From Betaproteobacteria bacterium (GTDB taxonomy: Bacteria > Pseudomonadota > Gammaproteobacteria > Burkholderiales > Burkholderiaceae_C), in NCBI GenBank assembly GCA_947448675.1, contig CANFOR010000160.1, positions 1 through 6,403 on the forward strand: 6,403 nt of DNA, in the 5' to 3' direction. Both the position numbers and the translations under genes were made by a program. Positions within the stretch are counted from its first letter, which is position 1, and the number at the start of each line of letters is the position of its first letter. This document shows, piece after piece, positions 1-6,403 of this stretch. The notes below the pieces were generated by a model, which worked only from the letters and a program-made list of their open reading frames with translations, searched no databases and was not told the origin of the DNA.

Positions 1-1879
1 CTGCCTGTGAGTCGGCAAAGTCGGGCTCGCCCATCTCGTGCGCGGCGTCCATTAGTGCTTGACTCAGCTCCAGTTCGTCTCTGCCGGTGGGCTCAAACTC
101 GGGCTCAAAGTCTGGCTCCTGCTCAGCAGTCGGTTTGGGCCGTGGACCCTCTAAGGCGGCCTCGTGCAACACGATCAGGTTATCAAAGAACTTGGCCGTC
201 ATCTCGGGCGGGTAGGAAACCAAACCCAGGCCACGGCGCAGGCGGCCCAGCAGGTCGGGCACCAACTCCAACAAGCGGTTGCGCTTGCGCCGGGCGATGC
301 GAGGCTGCACGCTCCACACCAGCTCGTCGACCACCGCCACATACTGGTGGCTGCTGTCGTCGGTCGAGCTGAGCTGCGACTCGGCCACTACTTGGGCCCA
401 GGCACCGCAAATAAACTCCAGCACAAAAGTGGGCACGTCGCGGTTGTCGCCCGCAGCAATCTGTGCGCGAAACTCTTGCGACAAACGCTGGGCCAGCAGG
501 TTGCGTTGCTCGGCATGCAGCAAAGCGCGGGCGGCTTGTTCGCGCTGCAGTTTAAGCACCTGGTCGTCTTGCGCCCAAGCTTCTTCAAGGGTTTTGAGCA
601 CCTGCGAAAAGCTCGCTGAGGTGACGTTGTCCATGTCGAGCAAGTCGGATACGGCTTGCTCGGCGGTGAGCATGAAGCGGCCGTAACCGGGATCGCGCTC
701 GGAGGTAAAGGCCAGGCTGCGGTGCGTCAAGCGATCGAGCATATGCCGCGCCGGGTGCTGCTTCTCGCTAAAGAAGCGCGGCTCATTGCGGGCCAAGCGC
801 ATCAGCGCGGGTTCCATGGCTTCGAGCAGGGAGCGCACTTGCAGCAGCATGCGTTCGTCGTGCAAGAGGTTATCGAGCAGCAGGCGAATCACTTCTTCGC
901 CCAGTTGCTGGCCGATTTGTGCGCTGTCTAGACTGCGCCGAATCACAAAGCGCGGACTGGAGCGTTCTTTGTTGCGCTTGGCCAAGCGCTGCATCATGGC
1001 CTCGACCATCTTCATGTCTTGTAAGGCGTCTAAAGAGGCAGGCACGGTATACAAAAACTCCAGGCCCTGGCTGTTGGGTGGCGCTTCGTCTAACTCGCCG
1101 GAGAGCAATTTGCGCAAACGGTCGAGCGTCAAAATCGTGCGCGCTACCGAAGCGCCCACGCCACTGGCTGCATTGTTACCACGTGCCACATTCGACAAGC
1201 TTTTGCTGGTGATGCCTTGCAAGCCAGCGGGCTCGATGCCCTGTGAGCCGAGCCAGTCGCTCAGCTCACGGTAGAGTTTGCGCAGGCCCGCGCCCAAGCG
1301 CCCTGCGGCGGGGGTCATCAAAGCGCCGCGAATCTCATTGTCGGGAATCTGCTCGATCATGGCGGCCCGCATGGCCCGCACAAACACTTCGGGGCGCAAT
1401 GGATTGAGCTGGGGTTGTACCGTGATCCAACCCAAAAGCGTGCTGACCAGGCCGTCGAGCTCGGGCAATACGTCTTCGACGGCCAGCACAATTTCTTGCA
1501 AGGCCCAAGCCGCTTCGATGTTTTCGTCGAGCTTGTCTTCGGTCAGCAGTTGCAGATCGTCAAAGCGCAGCAGGGGCTGGGCTTGGGCCTCGGGCCGCAG
1601 GCCGCCGTACATGACCAGCCGCAGCTGGTCGGCAAAGGTGGCACGCATCTGCACACGATTGGCCACCATGCGTTCGATGGTTTGCTTCATCACCGGCTTG
1701 GGGGCCGAGCCCGTGGTACCGCCGTGCGCCTTGGTAACCGTGATGTCGAGCCCGGTGATGACACCGTCAATCAAGCCATCGGACTGGTTCAGCGCGGCCT
1801 CTAGGCAGTGCTGCAAGCCGGGCCGCAAACCATTGCTATCGTCTGCAAAACCAATGCCACGTGAGGGTAGTGTTGCCAT
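1..1879 (-). CDS. DUF1631-family protein, 3' end beyond the window
   Basis: Reading from the ATG at 1879 to the left edge gives 626 uninterrupted codons and no stop, so the C-terminus is missing. The start is MATLPSRGIGFADD. An in-frame stop (complement of 1910-1912) lies only ten codons upstream with no ATG or GTG between, which fixes the start. No clear Shine-Dalgarno precedes it. The protein is soluble-looking and rich in Leu, Glu, Arg and Gln, with long predicted-helical stretches and no visible signal peptide, membrane segment or catalytic motif. Residues about 577-604 form a Pro/Glu-rich acidic linker with an EPDFEPEFEP repeat, probably separating the helical body from a C-terminal part outside the window. 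I recognise the overall pattern as DUF1631, an uncharacterised proteobacterial family usually over 700 residues long; older automatic labels such as thymidine phosphorylase are not supported. It lies 38 bases after ettA and is probably cotranscribed. Biochemical function unknown. Confidence 0.85.
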   Translation of the reverse strand, partial: MATLPSRGIGFADDSNGLRPGLQHCLEAALNQSDGLIDGVITGLDITVTKAHGGTTGSAPKPVMKQTIERMVANRVQMRATFADQLRLVMYGGLRPEAQAQPLLRFDDLQLLTEDKLDENIEAAWALQEIVLAVEDVLPELDGLVSTLLGWITVQPQLNPLRPEVFVRAMRAAMIEQIPDNEIRGALMTPAAGRLGAGLRKLYRELSDWLGSQGIEPAGLQGITSKSLSNVARGNNAASGVGASVARTILTLDRLRKLLSGELDEAPPNSQGLEFLYTVPASLDALQDMKMVEAMMQRLAKRNKERSSPRFVIRRSLDSAQIGQQLGEEVIRLLLDNLLHDERMLLQVRSLLEAMEPALMRLARNEPRFFSEKQHPARHMLDRLTHRSLAFTSERDPGYGRFMLTAEQAVSDLLDMDNVTSASFSQVLKTLEEAWAQDDQVLKLQREQAARALLHAEQRNLLAQRLSQEFRAQIAAGDNRDVPTFVLEFICGAWAQVVAESQLSSTDDSSHQYVAVVDELVWSVQPRIARRKRNRLLELVPDLLGRLRRGLGLVSYPPEMTAKFFDNLIVLHEAALEGPRPKPTAEQEPDFEPEFEPTGRDELELSQALMDAAHEMGEPDFADSQA

Positions 1880-1917
1880 GCTGGTGGGTGTGTAGAGCTT
1901 GCCTGTGCGCTATCAGT

Positions 1918-3579
1918 TTAATGCAAGGCCTTGTAGCGCACGCGCTTGGGTTTGGCACCCTCTTCACCCAGGCGTTTTTTCTTGTCGGCTTCGTACTCTT
2001 GGTAGTTGCCGTCAAAAAACACCCACTGGCTGTCGCCTTCGCAGGCCAAAATGTGGGTGGCGATGCGGTCTAAGAACCAACGGTCGTGGCTGATAACCAT
2101 CACCGAGCCCGCAAATTCGAGCAAAGCGTCTTCGAGTGCGCGCAGGGTTTCGACGTCGAGGTCGTTTGAGGGCTCGTCAAGCATCAGCACATTGCCGCCT
2201 GCTATCAAAGTTTTGGCCAAGTGCAAACGACCGCGCTCACCACCCGAGAGCGTGCCAACGCGCTTTTGTTGGTCAGCGCCATTGAAGTTAAAGCGCCCGC
2301 AGTAGGCACGGCTGGGCATTTGGAACTTGCCCACATTCAAAATATCGAGCCCACCCGAGACGTCTTCCCAGACGGTTTTTTCATTCGCCAGGTCGTCACG
2401 GTTTTGGTCGACAAAAGCCATCTTCACTGTGGAACCGATTTTGACTTCACCGCTGCTGGGCTGCTCTTTGCCCGCAATCATTTTGAAAAGCGTCGACTTG
2501 CCCGCGCCGTTGGGGCCGATGATGCCTACGATGGCACCAGCCGGAACTTTGAAGCTCAGATTGTCGATCAGCACACGGTCGCCAAAAGACTTGCTGACAT
2601 TGGTGAACTCGATCACCTCATGGCCCAGGCGGTCGGCCACGGGGATGAAGATCTCATTGGTTTCATTGCGCTTTTGGTATTCGACATCGCTCAGCTCTTC
2701 AAAGCGGGCCAAACGGGCCTTGCTCTTGGCTTGGCGCGCCTTGGGATTTTGGCGCGACCATTCGAGCTCTTTCTTCAGCGCTTTGGCGCGGGCTTCTTCG
2801 CCCTTTTGCTCTTTCTCTAAGCGGTCTTGCTTTTGCATCAGCCAGTCGCTGTAGTTGCCTTTGTAGGGGATGCCAGAGCCACGGTCGAGCTCCAAAATCC
2901 ACTCGGCAGCGTTGTCTAAAAAGTAGCGGTCGTGGGTAATCGCCACCACGGTGCCGCCGTAGCGCTGCAAAAATTGCTCTAGCCAGTCCACCGACTCTGC
3001 GTCCAAGTGGTTGGTCGGCTCATCGAGCAGCAGCATGTCGGGTTTGGACAGCAGCAAGCGGCACAGGGCCACACGGCGCTTCTCACCACCCGAGAGCACG
3101 CCCACAATGGCGTCCCAAGGTGGCAGGCGCAGCGCGTCAGCGGCAATCTCAAGCTGGTGCTCCGAGTCAGTGCCTGCCGTCGCAATGATGGCTTCTAGCT
3201 CGGCCTGCTCGGCGGCCAGAGCGTCGAAATCGGCGTTTTCGTCGCCATAGGCGGTGTAAACCTCTTCCAGGCGGGCCTTGGCGGTAAAGACCTTGCCCAT
3301 GCCCGCCTCAATGCTTTGGCGCACAGTTTGCTCGGGGTCGAGCTGGGGCTCTTGCGGCAGGTAGCCAATGTTCAGGTTGGCCATGGGCGTGGCTTCGCCC
3401 TCAATCTCGGTGTCGACACCGGCCATGATTTTCAGCAGGGTGGATTTGCCCGAGCCATTGGTGCCCAGCACGCCAATTTTGGCGCCGGGGAAAAAACTCA
3501 GCGAAATGTCTTTGAGAATATGACGCTTGGGCGGCACGATCTTGCCGACCCGGTTCATGGTGAAAACATACTGCGCCAT
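1918..3579 (-). CDS. ettA: Energy-dependent translational throttle protein EttA (ABC-F ATPase)
   Basis: Encodes 553 residues, close to the 555 of E. coli EttA. It is a cytoplasmic ABC-F protein with two ATPase domains and no membrane segments. In E. coli the family member binds the ribosomal E site and gates entry of 70S initiation complexes into elongation according to the ATP/ADP ratio. Domain 1 has Walker A GTNGSGKS (39-46), signature LSGGEKRR (162-169), Walker B ending in LLLDEPTNHLD with catalytic E187, and switch H216. The insert at about 95-139 fits the EttA arm. The charged linker at about 240-320, with the RLARFEEL motif, fits the ABC-F P-site tRNA interaction region. Domain 2 has Walker A GPNGAGKS (355-362), signature LSGGERGR (444-451), DEPSNDLD with E469, and switch H498. 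The C-terminal KKKRLGEEGAKPKR tail is typical of EttA rather than Uup or YheS. All ATPase residues are intact. The start at 3579 gives the expected MAQYVFTMNRV; a weak AAGAAAG lies 10 bases upstream. Confidence 0.97.
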   Translation of the reverse strand: MAQYVFTMNRVGKIVPPKRHILKDISLSFFPGAKIGVLGTNGSGKSTLLKIMAGVDTEIEGEATPMANLNIGYLPQEPQLDPEQTVRQSIEAGMGKVFTAKARLEEVYTAYGDENADFDALAAEQAELEAIIATAGTDSEHQLEIAADALRLPPWDAIVGVLSGGEKRRVALCRLLLSKPDMLLLDEPTNHLDAESVDWLEQFLQRYGGTVVAITHDRYFLDNAAEWILELDRGSGIPYKGNYSDWLMQKQDRLEKEQKGEEARAKALKKELEWSRQNPKARQAKSKARLARFEELSDVEYQKRNETNEIFIPVADRLGHEVIEFTNVSKSFGDRVLIDNLSFKVPAGAIVGIIGPNGAGKSTLFKMIAGKEQPSSGEVKIGSTVKMAFVDQNRDDLANEKTVWEDVSGGLDILNVGKFQMPSRAYCGRFNFNGADQQKRVGTLSGGERGRLHLAKTLIAGGNVLMLDEPSNDLDVETLRALEDALLEFAGSVMVISHDRWFLDRIATHILACEGDSQWVFFDGNYQEYEADKKKRLGEEGAKPKRVRYKALH

Positions 3580-3598
3580 GGTTAAAAGGCTTTCTTGG

Positions 3599-3626
3599 AA
3601 TAAAACATAAGGGAGAGAATTTTCAA
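3599..3626 (-). promoter_or_regulatory. Candidate sigma70 promoter for ettA
   Basis: On the minus strand a TTGAAA (complement of 3621-3626; 5 of 6 to the -35 consensus) is followed after 16 bases by TTTATT (complement of 3599-3604; 4 of 6 to the -10). Transcription would begin near 3592, giving a leader of only about 13 bases, shorter than usual and partly cutting the weak Shine-Dalgarno at 3590-3596. A better -10 on its own, GATAAT (complement of 3661-3666), lies further upstream but has no recognisable -35. The region is clearly more AT-rich than the flanking genes. A promoter for ettA-DUF1631 somewhere in this gap is likely; which hexamers are used is uncertain. Confidence 0.35.
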
Positions 3627-3668
3627 ACGCTAGAACTCGCTCGCGTCTTGGCTAACGGCCATTATCGC

Positions 3669-3685
3669 GCCTGCCAGTGGCATGC
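3669..3685 (-). other. Hairpin-forming dyad just after the aldolase stop
   Basis: GCCTGCC (3669-3675) and GGCATGC (3679-3685) can pair over seven positions with one mismatch and a 3-base loop, 11 bases beyond the aldolase stop codon. No T-run follows on the transcribed strand, so it is not a standard intrinsic terminator. It could protect the 3' end of the serS-aldolase mRNA, act as a weak stop, or be chance. Confidence 0.25.
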
Positions 3686-3696
3686 CTGCGACACAG

Positions 3697-4452
3697 CTAA
3701 AGCGCAAGGCCTTGCGCGCGCTGCTTCCACAGCTGCCACGGGCGGTCTAAATGCTCGTCGTTCATGGCCGAGGCGCTCTGGCTCTCAGCCTCGCTCAGGT
3801 AGCTAATGCTGCCCGCGCCTGCATCGCCTGCCGCGCCCGCCAATTGCAAAGCCTGCATTTGCAAGCGGGCATTGCCCTCGGTGTAGATCGCGCGGAACAC
3901 CGCTTGTTGGATCGAGTAGCCCACCGTCACGCTGCCGTGGCCACGCATCAAGGCCACCGCGTTGCCGCCCAGCGACTGCGCCAGGGCCAAGCCCAGCGCT
4001 TGGCTGCGAATCAGTAAGTCGCTGTCGTCACCCACCGAGTGGCGAATCTCAAACACAGGGGTGCGGCTGCCCAAAAACCCGCTCATGTGGCAGACCGGCC
4101 GCAGCCGGGCATGGCTGCCCTCGCGCAACAAACCAAAGGGAATGATGGCCGGTGAATGGCTGTGGATGACCGAGTGCACCTCTGGCCTGGCCGCGTAGAT
4201 GGCGCTGTGAATAAAGCGCTCCACATAGCTGCGCCGGCCTTGCGCGTCGTGCACCTGTCCTTGCAGGTCGCATTCCACAATGTCAGCCGCGGTGACCAAA
4301 CCAGGTGCCATGCTGCGCGCAATCAGAAAGCGCTCGGGATGGCCGGGGTTGCGCACGCTGATGTGGCCAAATCCATCGACCACGCCCTCAGTGAACAAAA
4401 TATGGTTGGCCGTGACCAAGTCGTCGATCAAAGCGGTGTCTGCACTCACCAT
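3697..4452 (-). CDS. Class II aldolase/adducin-family protein
   Basis: Encodes 251 residues in one complete class II aldolase/adducin fold. Seen in the sequence: GFGHISVRNP (27-36), the usual phosphate/substrate loop; E78 in YVERFIHSAIY, at the position of the catalytic acid; HSHS with H97 and H99; and MRGHGSV with H172. These three His match the metal-binding set of fuculose-phosphate aldolase and relatives, so a metal-dependent enzyme is likely. The family cleaves or epimerises sugar phosphates (aldolase, ribulose-phosphate epimerase) or acts as a decarboxylase or dehydratase; the substrate cannot be told from sequence. The C-terminal tail (about 205-251) is Ala/Gly/Ser-rich and then ends DRPWQLWKQRAQ, as in the uncharacterised adducin-like subgroup of proteobacteria. 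The ATG lies 4 bases after the serS stop with only a weak ribosome-binding site, which suggests translational coupling to serS. No carbohydrate genes lie next to it. Family assignment is firm, function open. Confidence 0.93.
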   Translation of the reverse strand: MVSADTALIDDLVTANHILFTEGVVDGFGHISVRNPGHPERFLIARSMAPGLVTAADIVECDLQGQVHDAQGRRSYVERFIHSAIYAARPEVHSVIHSHSPAIIPFGLLREGSHARLRPVCHMSGFLGSRTPVFEIRHSVGDDSDLLIRSQALGLALAQSLGGNAVALMRGHGSVTVGYSIQQAVFRAIYTEGNARLQMQALQLAGAAGDAGAGSISYLSEAESQSASAMNDEHLDRPWQLWKQRAQGLAL

Positions 4453-4456
4453 GGCT

Positions 4457-5784
4457 TTAGGCTTTCAACACGGTCAGGCCAGCCATATAGGGCTGCAGCA
4501 CGGTCGGCACGTTAACGGAGCCGTCGGCGTTTTGGTAGTTCTCGAGCACCGCTACCAAGGTGCGGCCCACGGCCAGGCCGGAGCCGTTGAGCGTGTGCAC
4601 CAGTTCGTTTTTACCCTGCTGGGTTTTGTAGCGCGCCTGCAAACGCCGCGCTTGAAAGGTCTCGCAATTGCTCACCGAAGAAATCTCGCGGTAGGTGTTT
4701 TGCGCGGGTAGCCACACCTCTAGGTCGTAGGTTTTGGCCGCGCCAAAGCCCATGTCACCGGTGCACAGCGCCATCACGCGGTAGGGCAGGCCAAGCTTTT
4801 GCAAAATCGCTTCGGCGTGGCCCGTCATGGCTTCCAGCGCTTCGTAGCTGCGCTCGGGGTGGACGATTTGCACCATCTCAACTTTGTCAAACTGGTGCTG
4901 GCGGATCATGCCGCGCGTGTCGCGGCCCGCGCTGCCTGCTTCCGAGCGAAAGCAGGGCGTATGGGCGGTCAGCTTGATGGGCAGCTCCGACTCGGCCAGC
5001 ACCGTGTCGCGCACGAAGTTGGTCAGCGGTACTTCGCTGGTGGGGATCAGGTAGAGCGCGCTGCTGTCGGGCGCGACCTCACCCTCTTGCCCACCTTTTT
5101 TGGCGGCAAACAAATCGGCTTCAAACTTGGGCAACTGGCCGGTGCCGCGCAGGCTGGACTCGTTGACGATGTAGGGCACATAGCACTCGGTGTAGCCATG
5201 CTCCTGGGTCTGCACATCGAGCATAAAAGCCGCCAGGGCACGGTGCAAACGCGCCAGCGGGCCTTGCATCACGGTAAAGCGCGAGCCCGTGAGTTTGACG
5301 CCCAGCTCAAAGTTGAGGCCAAGCTTTTCGCCCACGTCCACATGGTCTTTAGCTACAAAATCCATAGCTAGCGGCGCAGTATCTGCGCCCGCTGGCGACC
5401 ATTTACGTACCTGTACATTGCCATGCTCGTCGCTGCCCACTGGCACCGAGTCGTGCGGCAAATTGGGCACCGCCCACAGTAGGGTTTGCAGGCTATTTTG
5501 AATGTGGTCTAAACGCAGCGCACCGGCTTCTAGCTCGGCTTTGATGTCGGCCACTTGGGTCATCACCGCGTCGGCCGACTCGCCCTTGGCCTTGAGTTGG
5601 CCAATTTGCTTGCTCAGGCTGTTGCGCTGGGCTTGCAGCACTTCGGTGCGGATCTGCACGGTTTTGCGTTCTGCCTCAGCGCCGTGAACTGGGCCACGTC
5701 TAAAAAGGCTTGTGGGGTTTTGCGCTTTTGCAAGCGGGCGATGACCGAGTCGAGGTCTTTGCGGAGCAGGGTAATGTCGAGCAT
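4457..5784 (-). CDS. serS: Seryl-tRNA synthetase, interrupted by a one-base frameshift
   Basis: Class II synthetase that activates serine with ATP and charges tRNA-Ser (and tRNA-Sec) in the cytoplasm. The true N-terminus, MLDITLLRKDLDSVIARLQKR, starts at the ATG at 5784. After L36 one base is missing (between 5676 and 5677), so frame 0 runs into a TGA at 5616-5614 after 56 residues. The remainder (AERKTVQIRTEVL onward) is in the next frame and continues intact to the TAA at 4459-4457. Restoring one G (CTG-GAG) gives a normal 442-residue enzyme. It has the N-terminal coiled-coil arm (about 28-103), motif 1 (around GSRFTVMQG to YTECYVPYIV, 167-207), the TSE serine-site loop (249-251), motif 2 FRSEAG to RQHQFDKVEM (279-304), and motif 3 NGSGLAVGRTLVAVLENYQ (400-418). 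Only this frame break is seen. Because the gene is normally essential and all other residues are conserved, a sequencing or assembly error is the likeliest explanation. Residues 133-146 come from a palindromic repeat. Confidence 0.93.
5350..5389. repeat. Palindromic repeat element embedded in serS
   Basis: Two inverted repeats stand side by side. TAGCTA (5350-5355) and TAGCTA (5365-5370) are self-complementary copies around a 9-base AT-rich loop. GGCGCAG (5373-5379) and CTGCGCC (5383-5389) form a perfect 7-bp stem with a 3-base loop. The first 20 bases (5351-5370) are only 35% GC, well below the surrounding gene. On the coding strand the block is read in frame as residues 133-146 (GADTAPLAMDFVAK), just before the conserved KDHVDVG segment. 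From memory, Comamonadaceae genomes carry many dispersed repeats built around TAGC/GCTAGCGC palindromes, and this block resembles them; that link is unverified. Confidence 0.55.
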
Positions 5785-5790
5785 GGGCCG

Positions 5791-5796
5791 ATTTTA
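5791..5796 (-). promoter_or_regulatory. Candidate -10 element of serS, nearly leaderless
   Basis: TAAAAT (complement of 5791-5796) matches the -10 consensus at 5 of 6 positions and ends 6 bases before the A of the serS ATG. A start site at the usual distance would fall on or next to the start codon. No Shine-Dalgarno precedes the ATG. No recognisable -35 is present at 16-19 bases, and the dyad at 5798-5819 occupies the spacer. serS may also be reached by readthrough from the PHP gene. Confidence 0.35.
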
Positions 5797-5797
5797 C

Positions 5798-5819
5798 GGG
5801 GCTTAACGCAGCCAGCCCC
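5798..5819 (-). other. Inverted repeat between the PHP gene and serS
   Basis: GGGGCT (5798-5803) and AGCCCC (5814-5819) are perfect 6-base inverted arms around a 10-base centre. The block sits directly upstream of the TAAAAT of serS, in the 74-base gap after the PHP gene. It lacks a following T-run, so it is not a standard terminator. It could be an RNA hairpin, an operator-like dyad, or chance. Confidence 0.3.
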
Positions 5820-5858
5820 AGCCAGCGCTGCGAATGCCCCGTTGTGCCGGTTCTAGGT

Positions 5859-6403
5859 CTAGTAGCCCAGCAGCTCCCACACCGGCTGCAAGCCGCCAGG
5901 CAGATAGGGCAAGGTGCCCAGATCGGTGTGCGACTCGTCGGGGCTGTGAAAGTCGCTGCCGCGTGAGGCGGCAAAGCCCAGTTCTTTGGCCATCTCGCCG
6001 TACTTCACGTACTCGGTGGGCGAGTGGCTGCCAGTGACCACTTCGATCGCCTGGCCCCCGTGCTGCTTGAACTCGGTGAACAGCGCGTACTCTTGCGTGG
6101 GCGTGAACTTGTAACGCGCCGGATGCGCCACCACGGCCACGCCACCGCTTTGGGTAATCCAGCGCACCGCGTCGCCCAAGCTGGCCCAGCGGTGCGGCAC
6201 ATAGCCAGGCTTGCCCTCGGTGAGGTATTTGCGAAACACCTCGGGCGTGTCTTTGCAATGGCCTTGTTCGACCAAGAAGCGGGCAAAGTGGGTGCGCGAA
6301 ATCAGCTCGGGGTTGCCGACAAACTTCAGCGCGCCCTCGTACGCATTGGCAATGCCGACCTTGGCCAATTGCGCCGCCATGTCGCGCGCCCGCTCTTCGC
6401 GCC
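5859..6403 (-). CDS. PHP-domain phosphoesterase (nucleoside bisphosphate phosphatase / RNase AM type), 5' end beyond the window
   Basis: The C-terminal 180 residues are visible, reading in from the right edge and ending LLGY at the TAG at 5861-5859. An internal ATG at 6380 is not the true start, because the frame continues upstream as REERARD, the usual helix before this point in the family. Features seen: GAYEGAL-like ANAYEGALKF, SRTHFARFLVEQG, GYVPHRWASL, the metal-ligand motif VAHPARY (coding bases about 6140-6120), IEVVTGSHS, and the C-terminal metal-ligand motif GSDFHSP (about 5960-5940). These match the PHP family that includes Chromobacterium CV1693, a nucleoside 3',5'-bisphosphate 3'-phosphatase, and E. 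coli YciV/TrpH (RNase AM), which removes 5' nucleotides from RNA ends and hydrolyses pAp-like compounds. The N-terminal HxHxxxS metal site lies outside the window. The visible frame is intact. serS starts 74 bases downstream on the same strand. Confidence 0.9.
   Translation of the reverse strand, partial: REERARDMAAQLAKVGIANAYEGALKFVGNPELISRTHFARFLVEQGHCKDTPEVFRKYLTEGKPGYVPHRWASLGDAVRWITQSGGVAVVAHPARYKFTPTQEYALFTEFKQHGGQAIEVVTGSHSPTEYVKYGEMAKELGFAASRGSDFHSPDESHTDLGTLPYLPGGLQPVWELLGY

Noticed and set aside
88..117. Short near-tandem repeats of GGGCTC units
   Set aside because: They encode the EPDFEPEFEP acidic linker of the DUF1631 protein and need no other explanation.
1278..2820. Long plus-strand open frames at 1278-1895 and 2221-2820
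   Set aside because: They lie wholly or almost wholly antisense to DUF1631 and ettA, have low-complexity Ser/Arg or Ala/Leu compositions, and match no recognised family; they are by-products of the GC-rich codon use of the real genes.
3190..5539. An identical 15-base string (GGCTTCTAGCTCGGC) at 3190-3204 in ettA and 5525-5539 in serS
   Set aside because: Both copies encode Ala-Glu-Leu-Glu-Ala in helical regions using the favoured codons, so chance and codon bias are enough; flanking bases do not match.
5671..5685. Programmed ribosomal frameshifting in serS
   Set aside because: A -1 shift would be needed, but there is no X XXY YYZ slippery heptamer at the junction and no known serS uses one. 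A simple missing G explains the break.
5785..5974. An N-terminal extension of SerRS starting at 5974 and overlapping the PHP gene
   Set aside because: The extension has no synthetase-like sequence and covers the PHP coding region in another frame. The genuine SerRS N-terminus is found in the neighbouring frame from 5784, so the extension is an artefact of the frameshift.
6378..6380. ATG at 6380 as the start of the PHP gene
   Set aside because: The frame stays open to the window edge with family-typical residues (REERARD), and the N-terminal metal-binding half of the domain would be missing, so the true start is outside.

Overview
The window looks like chromosomal DNA from a betaproteobacterium, probably Burkholderiales and most likely Comamonadaceae. 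This rests on the moderately high GC, the style of the SerRS and EttA proteins, and TAAAAT-type promoter elements. It is a judgement from recalled protein style, not a database match. All genes lie on the minus strand, so they are transcribed from the right edge towards position 1. No phage, IS element, CRISPR array, tRNA or rRNA was seen, and coding density is high.

In order of transcription the layout is as follows. (1) 6403-5859: the 3' part of a PHP-domain phosphoesterase, of the nucleoside 3',5'-bisphosphate phosphatase / YciV-RNase AM type. (2) 5784-4457: serS, seryl-tRNA synthetase, with a one-base deletion near codon 36 that breaks the reading frame. (3) 4452-3697: a class II aldolase/adducin-family protein that starts 4 bases after the serS stop and is probably cotranscribed with it. 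(4) A 117-base gap (3580-3696) with a hairpin-forming dyad and a weak promoter candidate. (5) 3579-1918: ettA, the ABC-F translational throttle. (6) 1879 to the left edge: a large DUF1631-family protein of unknown function, 38 bases downstream of ettA and cut by the window end.

The genes form two apparent transcription groups: PHP phosphatase / serS / aldolase, and ettA / DUF1631. Two translation genes (tRNA charging and ATP-dependent control of initiation) are each followed closely by a gene whose role is less clear.

The most noteworthy signal is inside serS. A 40-base palindromic block (5350-5389) is read through in frame and coincides with what looks like a short extra peptide segment in SerRS. 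It resembles a small mobile or palindromic repeat embedded in an essential gene. I found no evidence of a wholly new multi-gene system.
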